This document shows positions 31,654 through 41,766 of a DNA stretch of 64,000 bases, piece after piece. The notes beneath the pieces are model-generated. The model did no database searches. It saw only the letters and a list, made by a program, of their open reading frames with translations, and had not been told where the DNA came from. Each line of letters starts with the position of its first letter. Positions within the stretch are counted from its first letter, which is position 1. A program made the position numbers and the translations under genes. Source of the stretch: Pusillimonas sp. T2 (lineage in GTDB: Bacteria; Pseudomonadota; Gammaproteobacteria; Burkholderiales; Burkholderiaceae_B); contig NZ_NIQA01000003.1 of NCBI RefSeq assembly GCF_002236805.1, positions 310,001 to 374,000 of the forward strand. Reading direction: 5' to 3'.

Positions 31654-32907
31654 TCAACCTAAAAAGGGAAAATCAGGCTCGGGCTTTTGGCCTGAAATAA
31701 TATCGGCAAGAACCTTGCCAGACCCGACACCCATCGTCCACCCCAGCGTGCCGTGACCAGTATTCAGGTACAAATTGGATATTTTTGTACGCCCGATAAG
31801 TGGCACATTAGACGGGGTAGACGGGCGCAGGCCCGACCAAAACTGAACGTTATCAAAATCGAGTGCGGAAGGGAATAGACCCTTCGCCAGAGACACCATA
31901 TTCTGACACCGATTTGTGTTTAAAGCACGACTATAGCCGGACAATTCGGCGGTACCTGCCATACGCAAGGTATCGCCCAGACGGCTGAACACGACCTTGT
32001 GCTCGCTATCGGTGATGCTGACTTCGGGGGCTGCGTCAGGGTTGATGATTTTAAACGTGGCCGAGTACCCTTTGGCCGGGTACACCAGGCACCGTACGCC
32101 CACGGGGTTGACCAGGTGTGGCGTAAATGCCCCCAGCGCCGCCACATAGGCATCGGCCGTCACCTCACGGAAAACACCTTCGGCATCAATCACCTCTACG
32201 CCCGTAATGCGCCCGCCTTCGGCGCGCAGGCGGTTAACCTGGGTTGAAAACATGAATTCAACACCGGCATGACGGGCTTTTCGAGCCAAGGCGCTGGCAA
32301 ACATATGAATGTCGCCGCTTTCATCAGTCGCCGTGTAATCGCCACCCACAATGTCATGAATGGCCGGCTCAAGTGCCGGTTCAAGCGCCAGCACTTCATC
32401 CACGCTGACTATTCGACGATCAACGCCAAAGTCGCGCATATAGCTGGCCGCCGTCTGCGAAGACTCGAACTGTTCGGGGTCGCGATAAATATTCAGAATA
32501 CCGCGCGACAAGTGATGGTAATGGATATCAAGGTCGTCGCGCATCGTGCGCAGGGTTTGTAAGCTGTACTCGGCCAGGCTGACCATTGCCCGGATATTTT
32601 GCGGCACGCGTTTGGGCAGACATTCGCGTAAAAATGCCAAGCCCCACGCCCACTGGCGCCAATCGGCTTGCGGGCGAAAGACCATAGGCGCGTTGTCGGA
32701 CATCAGCCACTTGAGTAACTTTAGAGGGGCCTGCGGATTCGCCCAGGGTTCGGCATACGACACTGAAATTTGCCCGCCATTGGCGCGGCTGGTTTCCTGG
32801 GCAGGCCCGGGTTCGCGGTCGATAACCACCACCTCGTGGCCCGCCTGATTCAGCCACCAGGCCGTAGAGATCCCAATAATGCCACTGCCCATTACCACTA
32901 CTTTCAT
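31654..32907 (-). CDS. dadA: D-amino acid dehydrogenase
   Basis: This 417-residue flavoprotein has the N-terminal FAD motif VVVMGSGIIGISTAWWL and matches DadA over its length, with QETSRANGGQIS, the central YTATDESGDIHMF and the C-terminal GHGTLGWTMGVGSGKVLADII. It oxidises D-amino acids, chiefly D-alanine, to keto acids and passes electrons to the membrane respiratory chain. No racemase or Lrp gene is adjacent. It is co-directional with the ferredoxin-type reductase gene (66-base gap) and closely linked to the binding-protein gene. Confidence 0.92.
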   Translation of the reverse strand: MKVVVMGSGIIGISTAWWLNQAGHEVVVIDREPGPAQETSRANGGQISVSYAEPWANPQAPLKLLKWLMSDNAPMVFRPQADWRQWAWGLAFLRECLPKRVPQNIRAMVSLAEYSLQTLRTMRDDLDIHYHHLSRGILNIYRDPEQFESSQTAASYMRDFGVDRRIVSVDEVLALEPALEPAIHDIVGGDYTATDESGDIHMFASALARKARHAGVEFMFSTQVNRLRAEGGRITGVEVIDAEGVFREVTADAYVAALGAFTPHLVNPVGVRCLVYPAKGYSATFKIINPDAAPEVSITDSEHKVVFSRLGDTLRMAGTAELSGYSRALNTNRCQNMVSLAKGLFPSALDFDNVQFWSGLRPSTPSNVPLIGRTKISNLYLNTGHGTLGWTMGVGSGKVLADIISGQKPEPDFPFLG

Positions 32908-32973
32908 GACGCTTACCTTTGAATGACAGTCTGTTGGCCTTAAACGACGCGCACCCGTAAGGGCAACAAGCGC

Positions 32974-34014
32974 TTAGCCTTTGTGCGTATCGGCCTGCGA
33001 CGTAAAGGCGTCGGCGTAAAACTCGGCCTCGGGCAAACCGTTGTCGCGTACAAAATCGCGACGCGCCGATTCGACCATAACCGGCGCACCGCAGGCGTAA
33101 ACCTGATAACCCGACAAGTCGGGGATGTCTTGCTGCACGGCCTGATGAACAAAACCTGTACGACCCGCCCACTGGTCTTCGGGCTGGGCGTCGGAAATAA
33201 CAGGCACATAACGAAAGCCCGGCAACGCCTGTTGGAAGCCGTTAGCCAGTTCGTGCATGTATAAATCGGCCGGACGTCGCCCGCCCCAGTACAACACGGC
33301 CGGGCGTGTGTTGCCCGTAGCCATCATGCGCTCGATCATGGCTTTAACTGGCGCAAAACCTGTGCCGCTGGCCAGAAACACAATAGGCTTGTCGGTGTCC
33401 TCTCGTAAAAAGAACGAACCCAACGGGCCTTCAATACGCAAAATTTCGCGAATCTTCATGCCTGTATCGCCGACCCCGAACACATGATCAGTAAACACAC
33501 CGCCCGGCATATGGCGAACATGCAGCTCGACACGATTGTTTTCGGACGGCGGATTGGCCATGGAGTAACTGCGTCGTTGCCCGTCTTTAAGAATGAACTC
33601 TATGTACTGACCCGCGTAATAACGGAAAGGTTCCGCCGGCGGCAACTGCAGATCAATGACCATGACGTCGTCGCGAATACGATTCAACCCCATGACGCGC
33701 GATGGCATTTTGCGGATCTGGATATCACTGGCCATGCGGATTTCTTGCGCCTCGATGAGCAGGTCGGACGTAGGCTTTGCCTGACAAAACAGGGTATAGC
33801 CTTCGGCCAACTCTTCGGGCGACAGCATTTGTGCGGGCGACGACCCGGCCTCGAAGGAGCCCGAAACCACCCGCCCCTTGCATGTAGAACACGCTCCGGT
33901 ACGGCAGCTATAAGGCAAAATGATATCGGCCGCCAACGCGCCATCGAGCACGGTGCTGCCAGGCTCGACATAGAACTCGTGATTCGACGGCTGTACGGTA
34001 ACTTTGAAACTCAT
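32974..34014 (-). CDS. 2Fe-2S ferredoxin-type NAD(P)H reductase
   Basis: This 346-residue protein has an N-terminal plant-type ferredoxin domain with Cys37, Cys42, Cys45 and Cys77, then an FAD domain (RRSYSMANPP) and an NAD domain (FLASGTGFAPVKAM and CGAPVMVESARRDF). This is the class usually annotated as CDP-6-deoxy-delta-3,4-glucoseen reductase (AscD-like) in Burkholderiales, but no dideoxysugar genes are present. It more likely serves an oxygenase or other redox partner elsewhere. The domain order equals that of the electron-transfer subunit of aromatic-ring oxygenases. Confidence 0.87.
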   Translation of the reverse strand: MSFKVTVQPSNHEFYVEPGSTVLDGALAADIILPYSCRTGACSTCKGRVVSGSFEAGSSPAQMLSPEELAEGYTLFCQAKPTSDLLIEAQEIRMASDIQIRKMPSRVMGLNRIRDDVMVIDLQLPPAEPFRYYAGQYIEFILKDGQRRSYSMANPPSENNRVELHVRHMPGGVFTDHVFGVGDTGMKIREILRIEGPLGSFFLREDTDKPIVFLASGTGFAPVKAMIERMMATGNTRPAVLYWGGRRPADLYMHELANGFQQALPGFRYVPVISDAQPEDQWAGRTGFVHQAVQQDIPDLSGYQVYACGAPVMVESARRDFVRDNGLPEAEFYADAFTSQADTHKG

Positions 34015-34049
34015 GACGACACAAAAACAGATTAGGTTAGCCCGCTATT

Positions 34050-36353
34050 TTAAGCCGGGCGAATAAGCGGCTGCTTGACTTTCGCGTCGAGCATCTTGCC
34101 CTTGCGCGCACGCTTGCCCACGTATTCGGCCAAGGCCGGTATGTCGAGCACGATATCGGTTTGCTTGTTACGGTAAACCCCGCTGACGCAAACACCCGCA
34201 GGCCCGATGGCCGCCCACTGGCTTAGGGTATCACCCTCGTCAAGCCCCATCAAAATTGTTCCCCGGCCACCACCTGACAAGACCTTGAACTCTTCAAGCC
34301 CTACGACCAGGAAACGGCCTTTGCGCGTCAGCATGGCCAAATGACTGCTGCCAGACGCAATAGCAAGTGGCTTGAGCATGACGTCTTTGTCTTCAAGCGT
34401 GACAAATTGCTTACCTGCACGCTGGCGCGTGCTCATGTCTTTTAACGAGGCGATAAAACCATAACCCGACTGCGTGGCAACAAAATACCGTTGTGCGTCG
34501 GGGCCGGCCACCATATGCACCACCCGGCTGCCCTGCTCGATGTCGACCATCGCAGTAATAGGTTGGCCGTCGCCACGCGCCGAAGGCAAAGCGGACACTG
34601 GCACTGTATACACACGGCCCGTAGAAGAAAACGCAATCAGGTTCTCAGTGCTACGGCACTCGATCGCATCGTATAGGGCATCGCCCATTTTGAAGCTGAA
34701 CTGCGCGGGATCGTGGCCGTGCCCCTGCCTTGCCCGCAACCACCCTTTCTGGGAAATAATCACGGTGACGGGCTCATCGACCACTTTAGTTTCAAGCACG
34801 GCCCGCTCGGCGGTTTCAATTAGCGTGCGACGATCATCGCCATACTGTTTGGAATCGGCTTCAATTTCGCGAATAATCAAGCGCTTCAATGATGACGGGT
34901 TAGCCAGCAACTCTTGCAGCTTGGCCTGCTCTTCTTTTTGCTCGGCAAGCTCTTTTTCTATTTTGAAACCTTCCAGCCGCGCCAACTGGCGCAACCGCAT
35001 TTCAAGAATATCTTCGGCCTGGCGCTCGCTTAGCGAGAACCGGGTCATCAGCGCCTCACGCGGATCATCGGACTCACGAATGGTCTGGATGACCTCGTCG
35101 ACATTCAGGTAAACCACCATGCGCCCTTCAAGCACATGGATACGGTCAGTGACCTTATCTAAGCGGAACTGGGTACGACGCGTAACGGTTTGCGTGCGGA
35201 ACCCCAACCATTCGACAAGCACATCGCGCAATGCGCGCTGGCCTGGACGCCCATCGGTACCAATACACACCAGGTTGACTGAAGCGCTGCCTTCTAGGCT
35301 GGTTTGCGCCAATAGGGTGTTGACGAACTCATCGCGATCGATGCGACTGCTTTTGGGCTCGAAAACCAATCGCACAGCAGCCTGCTTACCCGATTCGTCG
35401 CGGACCGCATCCAGCAAATTCAGCATAAGCGCCTTGGTTTGCTGCTGCTCGGTGGTCAGGCTCTTTTTACCCGCCTTTACTTTCGGGTTGGTACGGTCTT
35501 CGATTTCTTCAAGAATTTTCTGGGCCGATGTTCCCGGCGGCAACTCAGTCACCACCAGTTGCCACTGACCACGCGCCATGTCCTCGAATTGCCAGCGCGC
35601 GCGGGCCTTCAAAGAGCCCCGGCCACTGCGATAAACCGCAGCGATGTCTTCCGGAGACGAAATAATTTGCGCGCCCCCGGCAAAATCGGGCCCCGGCACC
35701 AGTGCCATCAGTTCATCGTCGTCGAGCTTGGGGTTACGCAACAAAGCCACGCAAGCCTGGGCGATCTCACGCAAATTATGCGACGGGATTTCGGTGGCCA
35801 TACCTACGGCAATACCCGAAGCCCCGTTAAGCAACATGACGGGCAAGCGCGCTGGTAACAATTGCGGCTCTTTCTGGCTACCATCGTAGTTGGGCGCAAA
35901 ATCGACCGTACCCTCGTCGAGTTCGTCGAGCAACACCTTTGAAAACGGCGTCAGACGTGCTTCGGTGTATCGCATGGCTGCGGCGTTATCGCCATCGCGA
36001 GAACCAAAATTGCCTTGCCCGTCGACAAGCGGGTAGCGCAGGGAAAAGTCTTGCGCCATACGCACCATGGCATCGTAGGCAGCCTGATCGCCGTGCGGGT
36101 GATACTTGCCCAGCACATCGCCAACCACACGCGCCGACTTGACCGGCTTGGCGTTGGGCCCCAGCCCCATGGCATCCATGGCATACAAAATACGACGTTG
36201 CACGGGCTTTTGCCCATCGGCTACTTCGGGCAAAGCGCGCCCGCGCACCACCGACACCGCATAATCAAGATAGGCTTGTTCGGCGTAGTGGCCCAGCGTG
36301 AGCTGTTCGCCGTCGTCGCCGCCGTCAAACAAGCCGGGTTGAGTGTTGTCCAT
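34050..36353 (-). CDS. parC: DNA topoisomerase IV subunit A
   Basis: This 767-residue protein is the ParC breakage-reunion subunit. The winged-helix core has the active Tyr129 in [13 protein letters not shown], and the quinolone-determining region reads [14 protein letters not shown], so Gln90 replaces the Ser80 of E. coli ParC and Asp94 replaces Glu84. A short C-terminal beta-propeller follows. It lacks the GyrA box. With ParE it decatenates daughter chromosomes. It is encoded 26 bases after parE, a usual pairing in Burkholderiales. Confidence 0.95.
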   Translation of the reverse strand: MDNTQPGLFDGGDDGEQLTLGHYAEQAYLDYAVSVVRGRALPEVADGQKPVQRRILYAMDAMGLGPNAKPVKSARVVGDVLGKYHPHGDQAAYDAMVRMAQDFSLRYPLVDGQGNFGSRDGDNAAAMRYTEARLTPFSKVLLDELDEGTVDFAPNYDGSQKEPQLLPARLPVMLLNGASGIAVGMATEIPSHNLREIAQACVALLRNPKLDDDELMALVPGPDFAGGAQIISSPEDIAAVYRSGRGSLKARARWQFEDMARGQWQLVVTELPPGTSAQKILEEIEDRTNPKVKAGKKSLTTEQQQTKALMLNLLDAVRDESGKQAAVRLVFEPKSSRIDRDEFVNTLLAQTSLEGSASVNLVCIGTDGRPGQRALRDVLVEWLGFRTQTVTRRTQFRLDKVTDRIHVLEGRMVVYLNVDEVIQTIRESDDPREALMTRFSLSERQAEDILEMRLRQLARLEGFKIEKELAEQKEEQAKLQELLANPSSLKRLIIREIEADSKQYGDDRRTLIETAERAVLETKVVDEPVTVIISQKGWLRARQGHGHDPAQFSFKMGDALYDAIECRSTENLIAFSSTGRVYTVPVSALPSARGDGQPITAMVDIEQGSRVVHMVAGPDAQRYFVATQSGYGFIASLKDMSTRQRAGKQFVTLEDKDVMLKPLAIASGSSHLAMLTRKGRFLVVGLEEFKVLSGGGRGTILMGLDEGDTLSQWAAIGPAGVCVSGVYRNKQTDIVLDIPALAEYVGKRARKGKMLDAKVKQPLIRPA

Positions 36354-36379
36354 AAAAAGTGTTGTCCTGCTTTATTTAG

Positions 36380-38344
36380 TTAGACGTCGACATCGGCAAG
36401 ATTGCCTTTCTCTTCGAGCCAGGCGCGGCGCTGCGCCGATTCGCCCTTACCCATCAGCATGTCGAACATTTCTACGGTGCCTTTCACACCCAGCTCGCCG
36501 CACGACACCACCATCAGGCGGCGGGTGTCCGGGTTCATGGTGGTTTCCCAAAGTTGCTCGGCACTCATTTCGCCCAGGCCTTTGAAGCGGCTGATGCTCC
36601 AGGACCCCTCGCGCACGCCTTCGGCACGCAACTTATCTTGTACCGCTTCGAGTTCGCCCTGATCGAGACAATACAGCTTGCGCGCCGGGCGCTTACCCAA
36701 TGCGGGAACATCGACCCGAAACAGGGGCGGCCGGGCAATATAAACGTGCCCCGATTCGACCAGACGGGGGAAGTGCCGAAAAAACAACGTGAGCAACAAC
36801 ACCTGAATGTGGGAACCGTCGACGTCGGCATCCGACAAAATACAAACACGTCCGTAACGCAATCCGGACAGGTCAACGGTGTCATCCGGACCGTGCGGGT
36901 CGACACCGATCGCGACCGAGATATCGTGAATTTCGTTATTGGCAAAAAGCCGGTCACGCTCGACTTCCCACGAATTAAGCACCTTGCCGCGCAGGGGCAA
37001 AATAGCCTGAAACTCTTTGTCGCGCCCCATTTTTGCAGAGCCCCCGGCAGAGTCACCCTCGACCAGGAACAGCTCGGTACGCGACGCGTCGGAAGACTCG
37101 CAATCGGTCAGTTTGCCAGGCAATACGGCAACGCCCGAGCTTTTACGCTTTTCGACTTTTTGCGCTGAACGGGCCCGCGCCTGAGCCTGACGAATAGCGC
37201 TTTCGGCTAGTTTCTTACCAGCCTCGACGTTGGCGTGCAAGACCAGTTCGAGCGCGTTCTTAACGTAAGCACTGACCAACCGGACCGCATCGCGACTATT
37301 TAAGCGCTCTTTGATCTGGCCTTGAAACTGTGGGTCGAGCACTTTGGCCGACAACACAAAACTGGCGCGTGCAAAGACGTCTTCGGGTAACAGGCGCACC
37401 CCTTTGGGAATAAGGTTGTGCAGTTCGGCGAAGGATTTGACCGCATTGAACAAACCGTCACGCAGACCCGCCTCGTGAGTCCCGCCCGCCGGGGTGGGAA
37501 TCAGGTTGACGTAAGACTCACGCACAACATTACCCTCGGATGTCCAGACCACCGCCCAATGCGCGCCCTCGCCTTCCGAAAAACTGTCGTCGTCGGCGCC
37601 GGCATACTGGCGCCCTTCGAAGAGCGGCACAATGCGCTCGGCATCGCCCAGGGCTTCGTCAAGGTAACTGCGCAAGCCATCGGCATATTGCCATTGACGG
37701 GTTTCACCGGTTTTTTCAACAGTCAGCGACACTTTGATGCCGCTGAGCAACACAGCTTTGCTGCGCAACGAATGGACCAGTTCGGCCGCCGGAATGACTG
37801 CAGAATCGAAATACTGCGGATCGGGCCAGACACGAACGCGGGTGCCGGTTCTTTTTTTAGGTACCGACTGCAGCGGTTGCAAGGGTTCGATAACCTCGCC
37901 GTGCCCGAACACCAGACGATGCGTCAACCCGTCACGCATCACATCAACCTCAAGCCGCGTGGACAACGCATTCGTGACCGACACGCCCACGCCGTGCAAG
38001 CCCCCCGAGAAGGCATAGGCCCCCCCGGCCTTTTTGTCGAATTTGCCGCCGGCATGCAGTCGCGTAAACACAATTTCAACCACCGGCACCTGCTCTTCGG
38101 GATGCAAGCCCACCGGAATGCCACGCCCGTCGTCTTCGACGGAAATGCTGCCGTCGGTGTGCAGGGTCACGCTGATTTGCGTGCCAAACCCTGCCAAAGC
38201 TTCGTCGGCAGCGTTGTCGATAACCTCTTGCAGAATATGCAGCGGGTTTTCGGTGCGGGTATACATGCCCGGGCGCTGGCGTACCGGTTCAAGTCCTTTC
38301 AGAACCCGAATCGATGCTTCGTCGTAGTGTGGTGTCGTAGCCAA
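36380..38344 (-). CDS. parE: DNA topoisomerase IV subunit B
   Basis: This 654-residue GHKL ATPase subunit has VIDNAADEALAGF, DDGRGIPVG and GGLHGVGVSVTNALS for ATP binding, followed by the TOPRIM domain LVEGDSAGGSAKMGRD and the ParE-type QAILPLRGKVLNSWE. The length and the absence of the long GyrB insert favour ParE over GyrB, as does the parC neighbour. The start MATTPHYDEASIRVLKGLEPV is typical. Confidence 0.95.
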   Translation of the reverse strand: MATTPHYDEASIRVLKGLEPVRQRPGMYTRTENPLHILQEVIDNAADEALAGFGTQISVTLHTDGSISVEDDGRGIPVGLHPEEQVPVVEIVFTRLHAGGKFDKKAGGAYAFSGGLHGVGVSVTNALSTRLEVDVMRDGLTHRLVFGHGEVIEPLQPLQSVPKKRTGTRVRVWPDPQYFDSAVIPAAELVHSLRSKAVLLSGIKVSLTVEKTGETRQWQYADGLRSYLDEALGDAERIVPLFEGRQYAGADDDSFSEGEGAHWAVVWTSEGNVVRESYVNLIPTPAGGTHEAGLRDGLFNAVKSFAELHNLIPKGVRLLPEDVFARASFVLSAKVLDPQFQGQIKERLNSRDAVRLVSAYVKNALELVLHANVEAGKKLAESAIRQAQARARSAQKVEKRKSSGVAVLPGKLTDCESSDASRTELFLVEGDSAGGSAKMGRDKEFQAILPLRGKVLNSWEVERDRLFANNEIHDISVAIGVDPHGPDDTVDLSGLRYGRVCILSDADVDGSHIQVLLLTLFFRHFPRLVESGHVYIARPPLFRVDVPALGKRPARKLYCLDQGELEAVQDKLRAEGVREGSWSISRFKGLGEMSAEQLWETTMNPDTRRLMVVSCGELGVKGTVEMFDMLMGKGESAQRRAWLEEKGNLADVDV

Positions 38345-38475
38345 GGTTTCCCCAAAAATCTGGTGGACGAAAAAACAGTATTTTGCCTCAGATCCGCTAA
38401 CCTGGTAGTCAGCAAAACCCGGCAGATGTTATGCTTAGTATAGTTTTTAGTAACTCAAACCTTTATTTCAATACC

Positions 38476-38802
38476 ATGAGCGAACTCATCAAAAACGTTA
38501 CCGACGCCAGCTTCGAAGCCGACGTTCTTCAAGCCGACGGCCCTGTCCTGGTCGACTACTGGGCTGCATGGTGCGGGCCCTGCAAAATGATCGCCCCGCT
38601 GCTAGACGAAGCGGCCAAGACATACCAAGGTCGTGTTACTATTGCCAAGCTAAACGTTGACGAAAACCCCGACACCGCTGCAAAATTTGGTGTACGAGGC
38701 ATCCCGACGCTCATGCTGTTCAAAGACGGCAAGGCAGCCGCCACTAAAGTAGGCGCGCTCACCAAGTCTCAGCTTGGCGCCTTTCTCGACGACGCCGTCT
38801 AA
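38476..38802 (+). CDS. trxA: Thioredoxin
   Basis: Started at [10 protein letters not shown] (ATG at 38476), the protein has 108 residues with the redox centre WCGPC (32-36), the cis-Pro loop GIPTLMLF and the conserved Asp in VDYWA. It is the cytosolic disulphide reductant. The longer upstream frame is not family-like. trxA just before rho is a common arrangement in beta- and gammaproteobacteria. Divergent from parE. Confidence 0.95.
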   Translation: MSELIKNVTDASFEADVLQADGPVLVDYWAAWCGPCKMIAPLLDEAAKTYQGRVTIAKLNVDENPDTAAKFGVRGIPTLMLFKDGKAAATKVGALTKSQLGAFLDDAV

Positions 38803-38829
38803 CTCCAACTAACCGTTTTTCACTTGCGC

Positions 38830-38849
38830 GCAGGCCTGTCCAGGCCTGC
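38830..38849. other. Perfect hairpin in the rho leader
   Basis: GCAGGCCTG / CAGGCCTGC around TC is a 20-bp near-perfect palindrome 30 bases upstream of the rho start and 28 bases after trxA. There is no T run, so it is not a normal intrinsic terminator. It could limit read-through from trxA or take part in rho autoregulation. Confidence 0.5.
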
Positions 38850-38879
38850 CACTAGCTCAACTTCCCTTCTTCCCCTCTC

Positions 38880-40136
38880 ATGCATCTCACCGAACTCAAA
38901 GCGCTGCACGTTTCGCAGCTGCTCGAAATGGCTGCCAGCCTGGATATCGACAACGCCAGCCGCCTGCGCAAACAAGAAATCATGTTTGCCATCATGAAGC
39001 GTCGCGCCAAACAAGGCGAACAGATCTTCGGCGACGGCGTTCTCGAAGTCCTGCCCGACGGTTTCGGCTTTTTGCGTTCCCCCGACACGTCTTATCTGGC
39101 CAGCACCGACGACATCTATATTTCGCCGTCCCAGATCCGCCGTTTCAATTTGCATACGGGCGACTCCATCGAAGGCGAAGTGCGCACACCGAAAGACGGC
39201 GAACGCTACTTTGCCCTGGTCAAGGTCGACAAGGTCAACGGCATGCAACCCGAGGCCATCAAGCACCGGATCATGTTCGAAAACCTGACCCCGTTGCACC
39301 CCAATCAGGTCATGACGCTCGAACGCGACATCAAAAGCGAAGAGAACATCACCGGCCGTATCATGGACATCTTTGCCCCTATCGGCAAAGGCCAGCGCGC
39401 CCTGATCGTTGCCAGCCCCAAATCGGGTAAAACGGTCATGATGCAGCACATTGCACATGCCATTACCACCAATTACCCCGAAGCCACGGTCATTGTGCTG
39501 CTGGTCGACGAACGCCCTGAAGAAGTCACCGAAATGCAGCGCACCGTGCGCGGCGAGGTCGTGGCGTCGACGTTCGACGAGCCCGCCACCCGTCACGTTC
39601 AGGTGGCCGAAATGGTCATCGAAAAAGCCAAGCGTCTGGTCGAACTCAAAAAAGACGTCGTCATTTTGCTCGACTCCATCACCCGCTTGGCGCGCGCCTA
39701 CAACACGGTGGTGCCCTCGTCGGGCAAAGTGCTTACCGGGGGTGTCGACGCCAATGCACTGCAACGCCCCAAACGCTTCTTCGGTGCGGCACGCAACCTC
39801 GAAGAAGGCGGCTCGCTGACCATCATTGGTACCGCCCTGATCGAAACCGGCAGCCGCATGGACGAGGTCATCTACGAAGAGTTCAAAGGAACCGGCAACT
39901 CCGAGGTCCACCTCGAACGTCGTCTGGCTGAAAAACGCGTCTATCCGGCCATAAATCTGAATAAATCCGGCACCCGCCGCGAAGAGCTCCTCATCAAACC
40001 CGATCTGCTCCAAAAAGTCTGGGTCCTGCGCAAATTCATCCACGACATGGATGAGGTTGCCGCCATGGAGTTCATCCTCGATAAAATTCGCGCTACTAAA
40101 AACAACGCCGAATTCTTCGACATGATGAAGAAATGA
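38880..40136 (+). CDS. rho: Transcription termination factor Rho
   Basis: This 418-residue hexameric RNA helicase opens with the N-terminal RNA-binding part [18 protein letters not shown], the cold-shock-like primary site ([27 protein letters not shown]), Walker A ASPKSGKT, Walker [17 protein letters not shown], and the Q-loop/R-loop region ending in [14 protein letters not shown]. Length is standard (419 in E. coli). Its leader contains a hairpin at 38830-38849. Confidence 0.97.
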   Translation: MHLTELKALHVSQLLEMAASLDIDNASRLRKQEIMFAIMKRRAKQGEQIFGDGVLEVLPDGFGFLRSPDTSYLASTDDIYISPSQIRRFNLHTGDSIEGEVRTPKDGERYFALVKVDKVNGMQPEAIKHRIMFENLTPLHPNQVMTLERDIKSEENITGRIMDIFAPIGKGQRALIVASPKSGKTVMMQHIAHAITTNYPEATVIVLLVDERPEEVTEMQRTVRGEVVASTFDEPATRHVQVAEMVIEKAKRLVELKKDVVILLDSITRLARAYNTVVPSSGKVLTGGVDANALQRPKRFFGAARNLEEGGSLTIIGTALIETGSRMDEVIYEEFKGTGNSEVHLERRLAEKRVYPAINLNKSGTRREELLIKPDLLQKVWVLRKFIHDMDEVAAMEFILDKIRATKNNAEFFDMMKK

Positions 40137-40146
40137 TTTACCGCCC

Positions 40147-40172
40147 CTAAGCCTCTCAACCGAGAGGCTTAG
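40147..40172 (+). terminator. Hairpin after rho
   Basis: An 11-bp perfect stem CTAAGCCTCTC / GAGAGGCTTAG with loop AACC lies eight bases after the rho stop codon. The tail TGCATCTT is poor in T, so termination strength is uncertain. Confidence 0.65.
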
Positions 40173-40329
40173 TGCATCTTGGCTGTCTTGCGCATCCGGG
40201 GTGTATCCACGGGCAGCTTGCCAACAACAATAACAGTCAACAAAAACAAAACGTTTCTTTCTCTCGTTATCAATCACAAAGGCAAACCCTTTGGGTGCGT
40301 CTGCGTGAGCAACTTAAGAAAAACAGCCA

Positions 40330-41670
40330 ATGAAACTACCCAGTCTTAACCAGTTCCTGGATCAGGTCCAGGCGCGTGACCCTCACCAGCCTGAGTTTAT
40401 GCAGGCCGTCAAAGAGGTCATGATTTCGCTTTGGCCTTTCATCGAACAAAACCCCCGCTATGCCGAACAGGGCTTGCTGTCGCGTCTGGTCGAACCCGAA
40501 CGCGTCATTCAGTTCCGTGTGTCCTGGGTCGACGACAAGGGCCAGGTCCAAACAAACCGCGCCTTCCGCATTCAACACAGCTCAGCTATCGGTCCCTTCA
40601 AGGGCGGCATGCGTTTTCACCCCTCAGTGAACCTGTCTATCCTGAAATTCCTGGCATTCGAGCAAACTTTCAAGAACGCACTGACCACGTTGCCCATGGG
40701 CGGCGGTAAAGGCGGCTCTGACTTCGACCCCAAAGGCAAGTCCAATGGCGAAGTCATGCGTTTCTGCCAGGCGCTCATGATCGAACTGTATCGCCACCTT
40801 GGCCCCGATACCGACGTACCGGCTGGTGATATTGGTGTTGGCGCTCGCGAAGTCGGCTTCATGGCCGGCATGATGAAAAAACTGTCGAACTCGTCGGCCA
40901 GTGTTTTCACAGGCAAAGGTCTGACATTCGGTGGCAGTCTGATTCGCCCCGAAGCCACCGGCTACGGTACGGTTTACTTCGCTGAAGAAATGCTCAAGCA
41001 TGCGGGCAAATCGCTCGACGGCCTGACTGTTTCGGTGTCCGGCTCGGGCAACGTCGCACAGTACGCCATCGAAAAATGCATGCAAATCGGTGCCAAGGTC
41101 ATCACTGTCTCCGACTCCGACGGCTGCGTAGTAGACCCGGCAGGTTTCACACCCGAGAAACTCGCGTTGCTCATGGACATCAAGAACAACCGCCGCGAGC
41201 GACTGACCACCTACGCCAAAGAGCTTGGCCTGACCTACGAACAAGGCAAGCGCCCATGGCACGTGCCCGTCGACGTTGCTCTGCCCTGCGCAACCCAGAA
41301 CGAGCTTGAAATCGACGATGCTAAAACGCTCATTAAAAATGGCGTCTTGTGTGTTGCCGAAGGTGCGAACATGCCCTCAACCATCGAAGCCGCAGATGCC
41401 TTCATCGAAGCGGGTGTACTGTACGCACCGGGCAAAGCCAGTAACGCCGGTGGTGTCGCGGTATCGGGCCTCGAAATGAGCCAGAACGCCGCCCGTTTGT
41501 CGTGGCCCCGTGAAGAGGTCGACCACAAACTGCACGCAATCATGCGCGACATTCACGAAAACTGCGTCCGTTATGGCCAGAATGGCAATGCGGTCAATTA
41601 CGTCAATGGTGCGAACATCGCTGGCTTCGTCAAAGTCGCCGACGCCATGTTGCAGCAAGGTGTTTATTGA
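40330..41670 (+). CDS. gdhA: NADP-specific glutamate dehydrogenase
   Basis: This 446-residue enzyme of the hexameric GDH family begins with a typical helical domain and has GPFKGGMRFHPSVNLSILKFLAFEQTFKNAL, the catalytic region PMGGGKGGSDFDPKGKS, PAGDIGVGAREVG and the NADP-binding VSGSGNVAQYA. It aminates 2-oxoglutarate to glutamate with NADPH. Length and motifs match E. coli GdhA (447). The 157-base region from the rho hairpin to the start holds no other gene. Confidence 0.95.
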   Translation: MKLPSLNQFLDQVQARDPHQPEFMQAVKEVMISLWPFIEQNPRYAEQGLLSRLVEPERVIQFRVSWVDDKGQVQTNRAFRIQHSSAIGPFKGGMRFHPSVNLSILKFLAFEQTFKNALTTLPMGGGKGGSDFDPKGKSNGEVMRFCQALMIELYRHLGPDTDVPAGDIGVGAREVGFMAGMMKKLSNSSASVFTGKGLTFGGSLIRPEATGYGTVYFAEEMLKHAGKSLDGLTVSVSGSGNVAQYAIEKCMQIGAKVITVSDSDGCVVDPAGFTPEKLALLMDIKNNRRERLTTYAKELGLTYEQGKRPWHVPVDVALPCATQNELEIDDAKTLIKNGVLCVAEGANMPSTIEAADAFIEAGVLYAPGKASNAGGVAVSGLEMSQNAARLSWPREEVDHKLHAIMRDIHENCVRYGQNGNAVNYVNGANIAGFVKVADAMLQQGVY

Positions 41671-41700
41671 TCGGAGTCTGACATCGTGAACCGCAAGATT

Positions 41701-41745
41701 GGGTTGGCCAACGCATAGCCAAGCGCTGCGAAGGCCAACCCCTTC
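41701..41745. terminator. Terminator-like inverted repeat between gdhA and yhdP
   Basis: GGGTTGGCC (41701-41709) pairs with GGCCAACCC (41733-41741) across a 23-base loop, followed by CTTCTTT. It lies between convergent genes. Confidence 0.5.
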
Positions 41746-41766
41746 TTTCATTTACGACTGTGGTTT

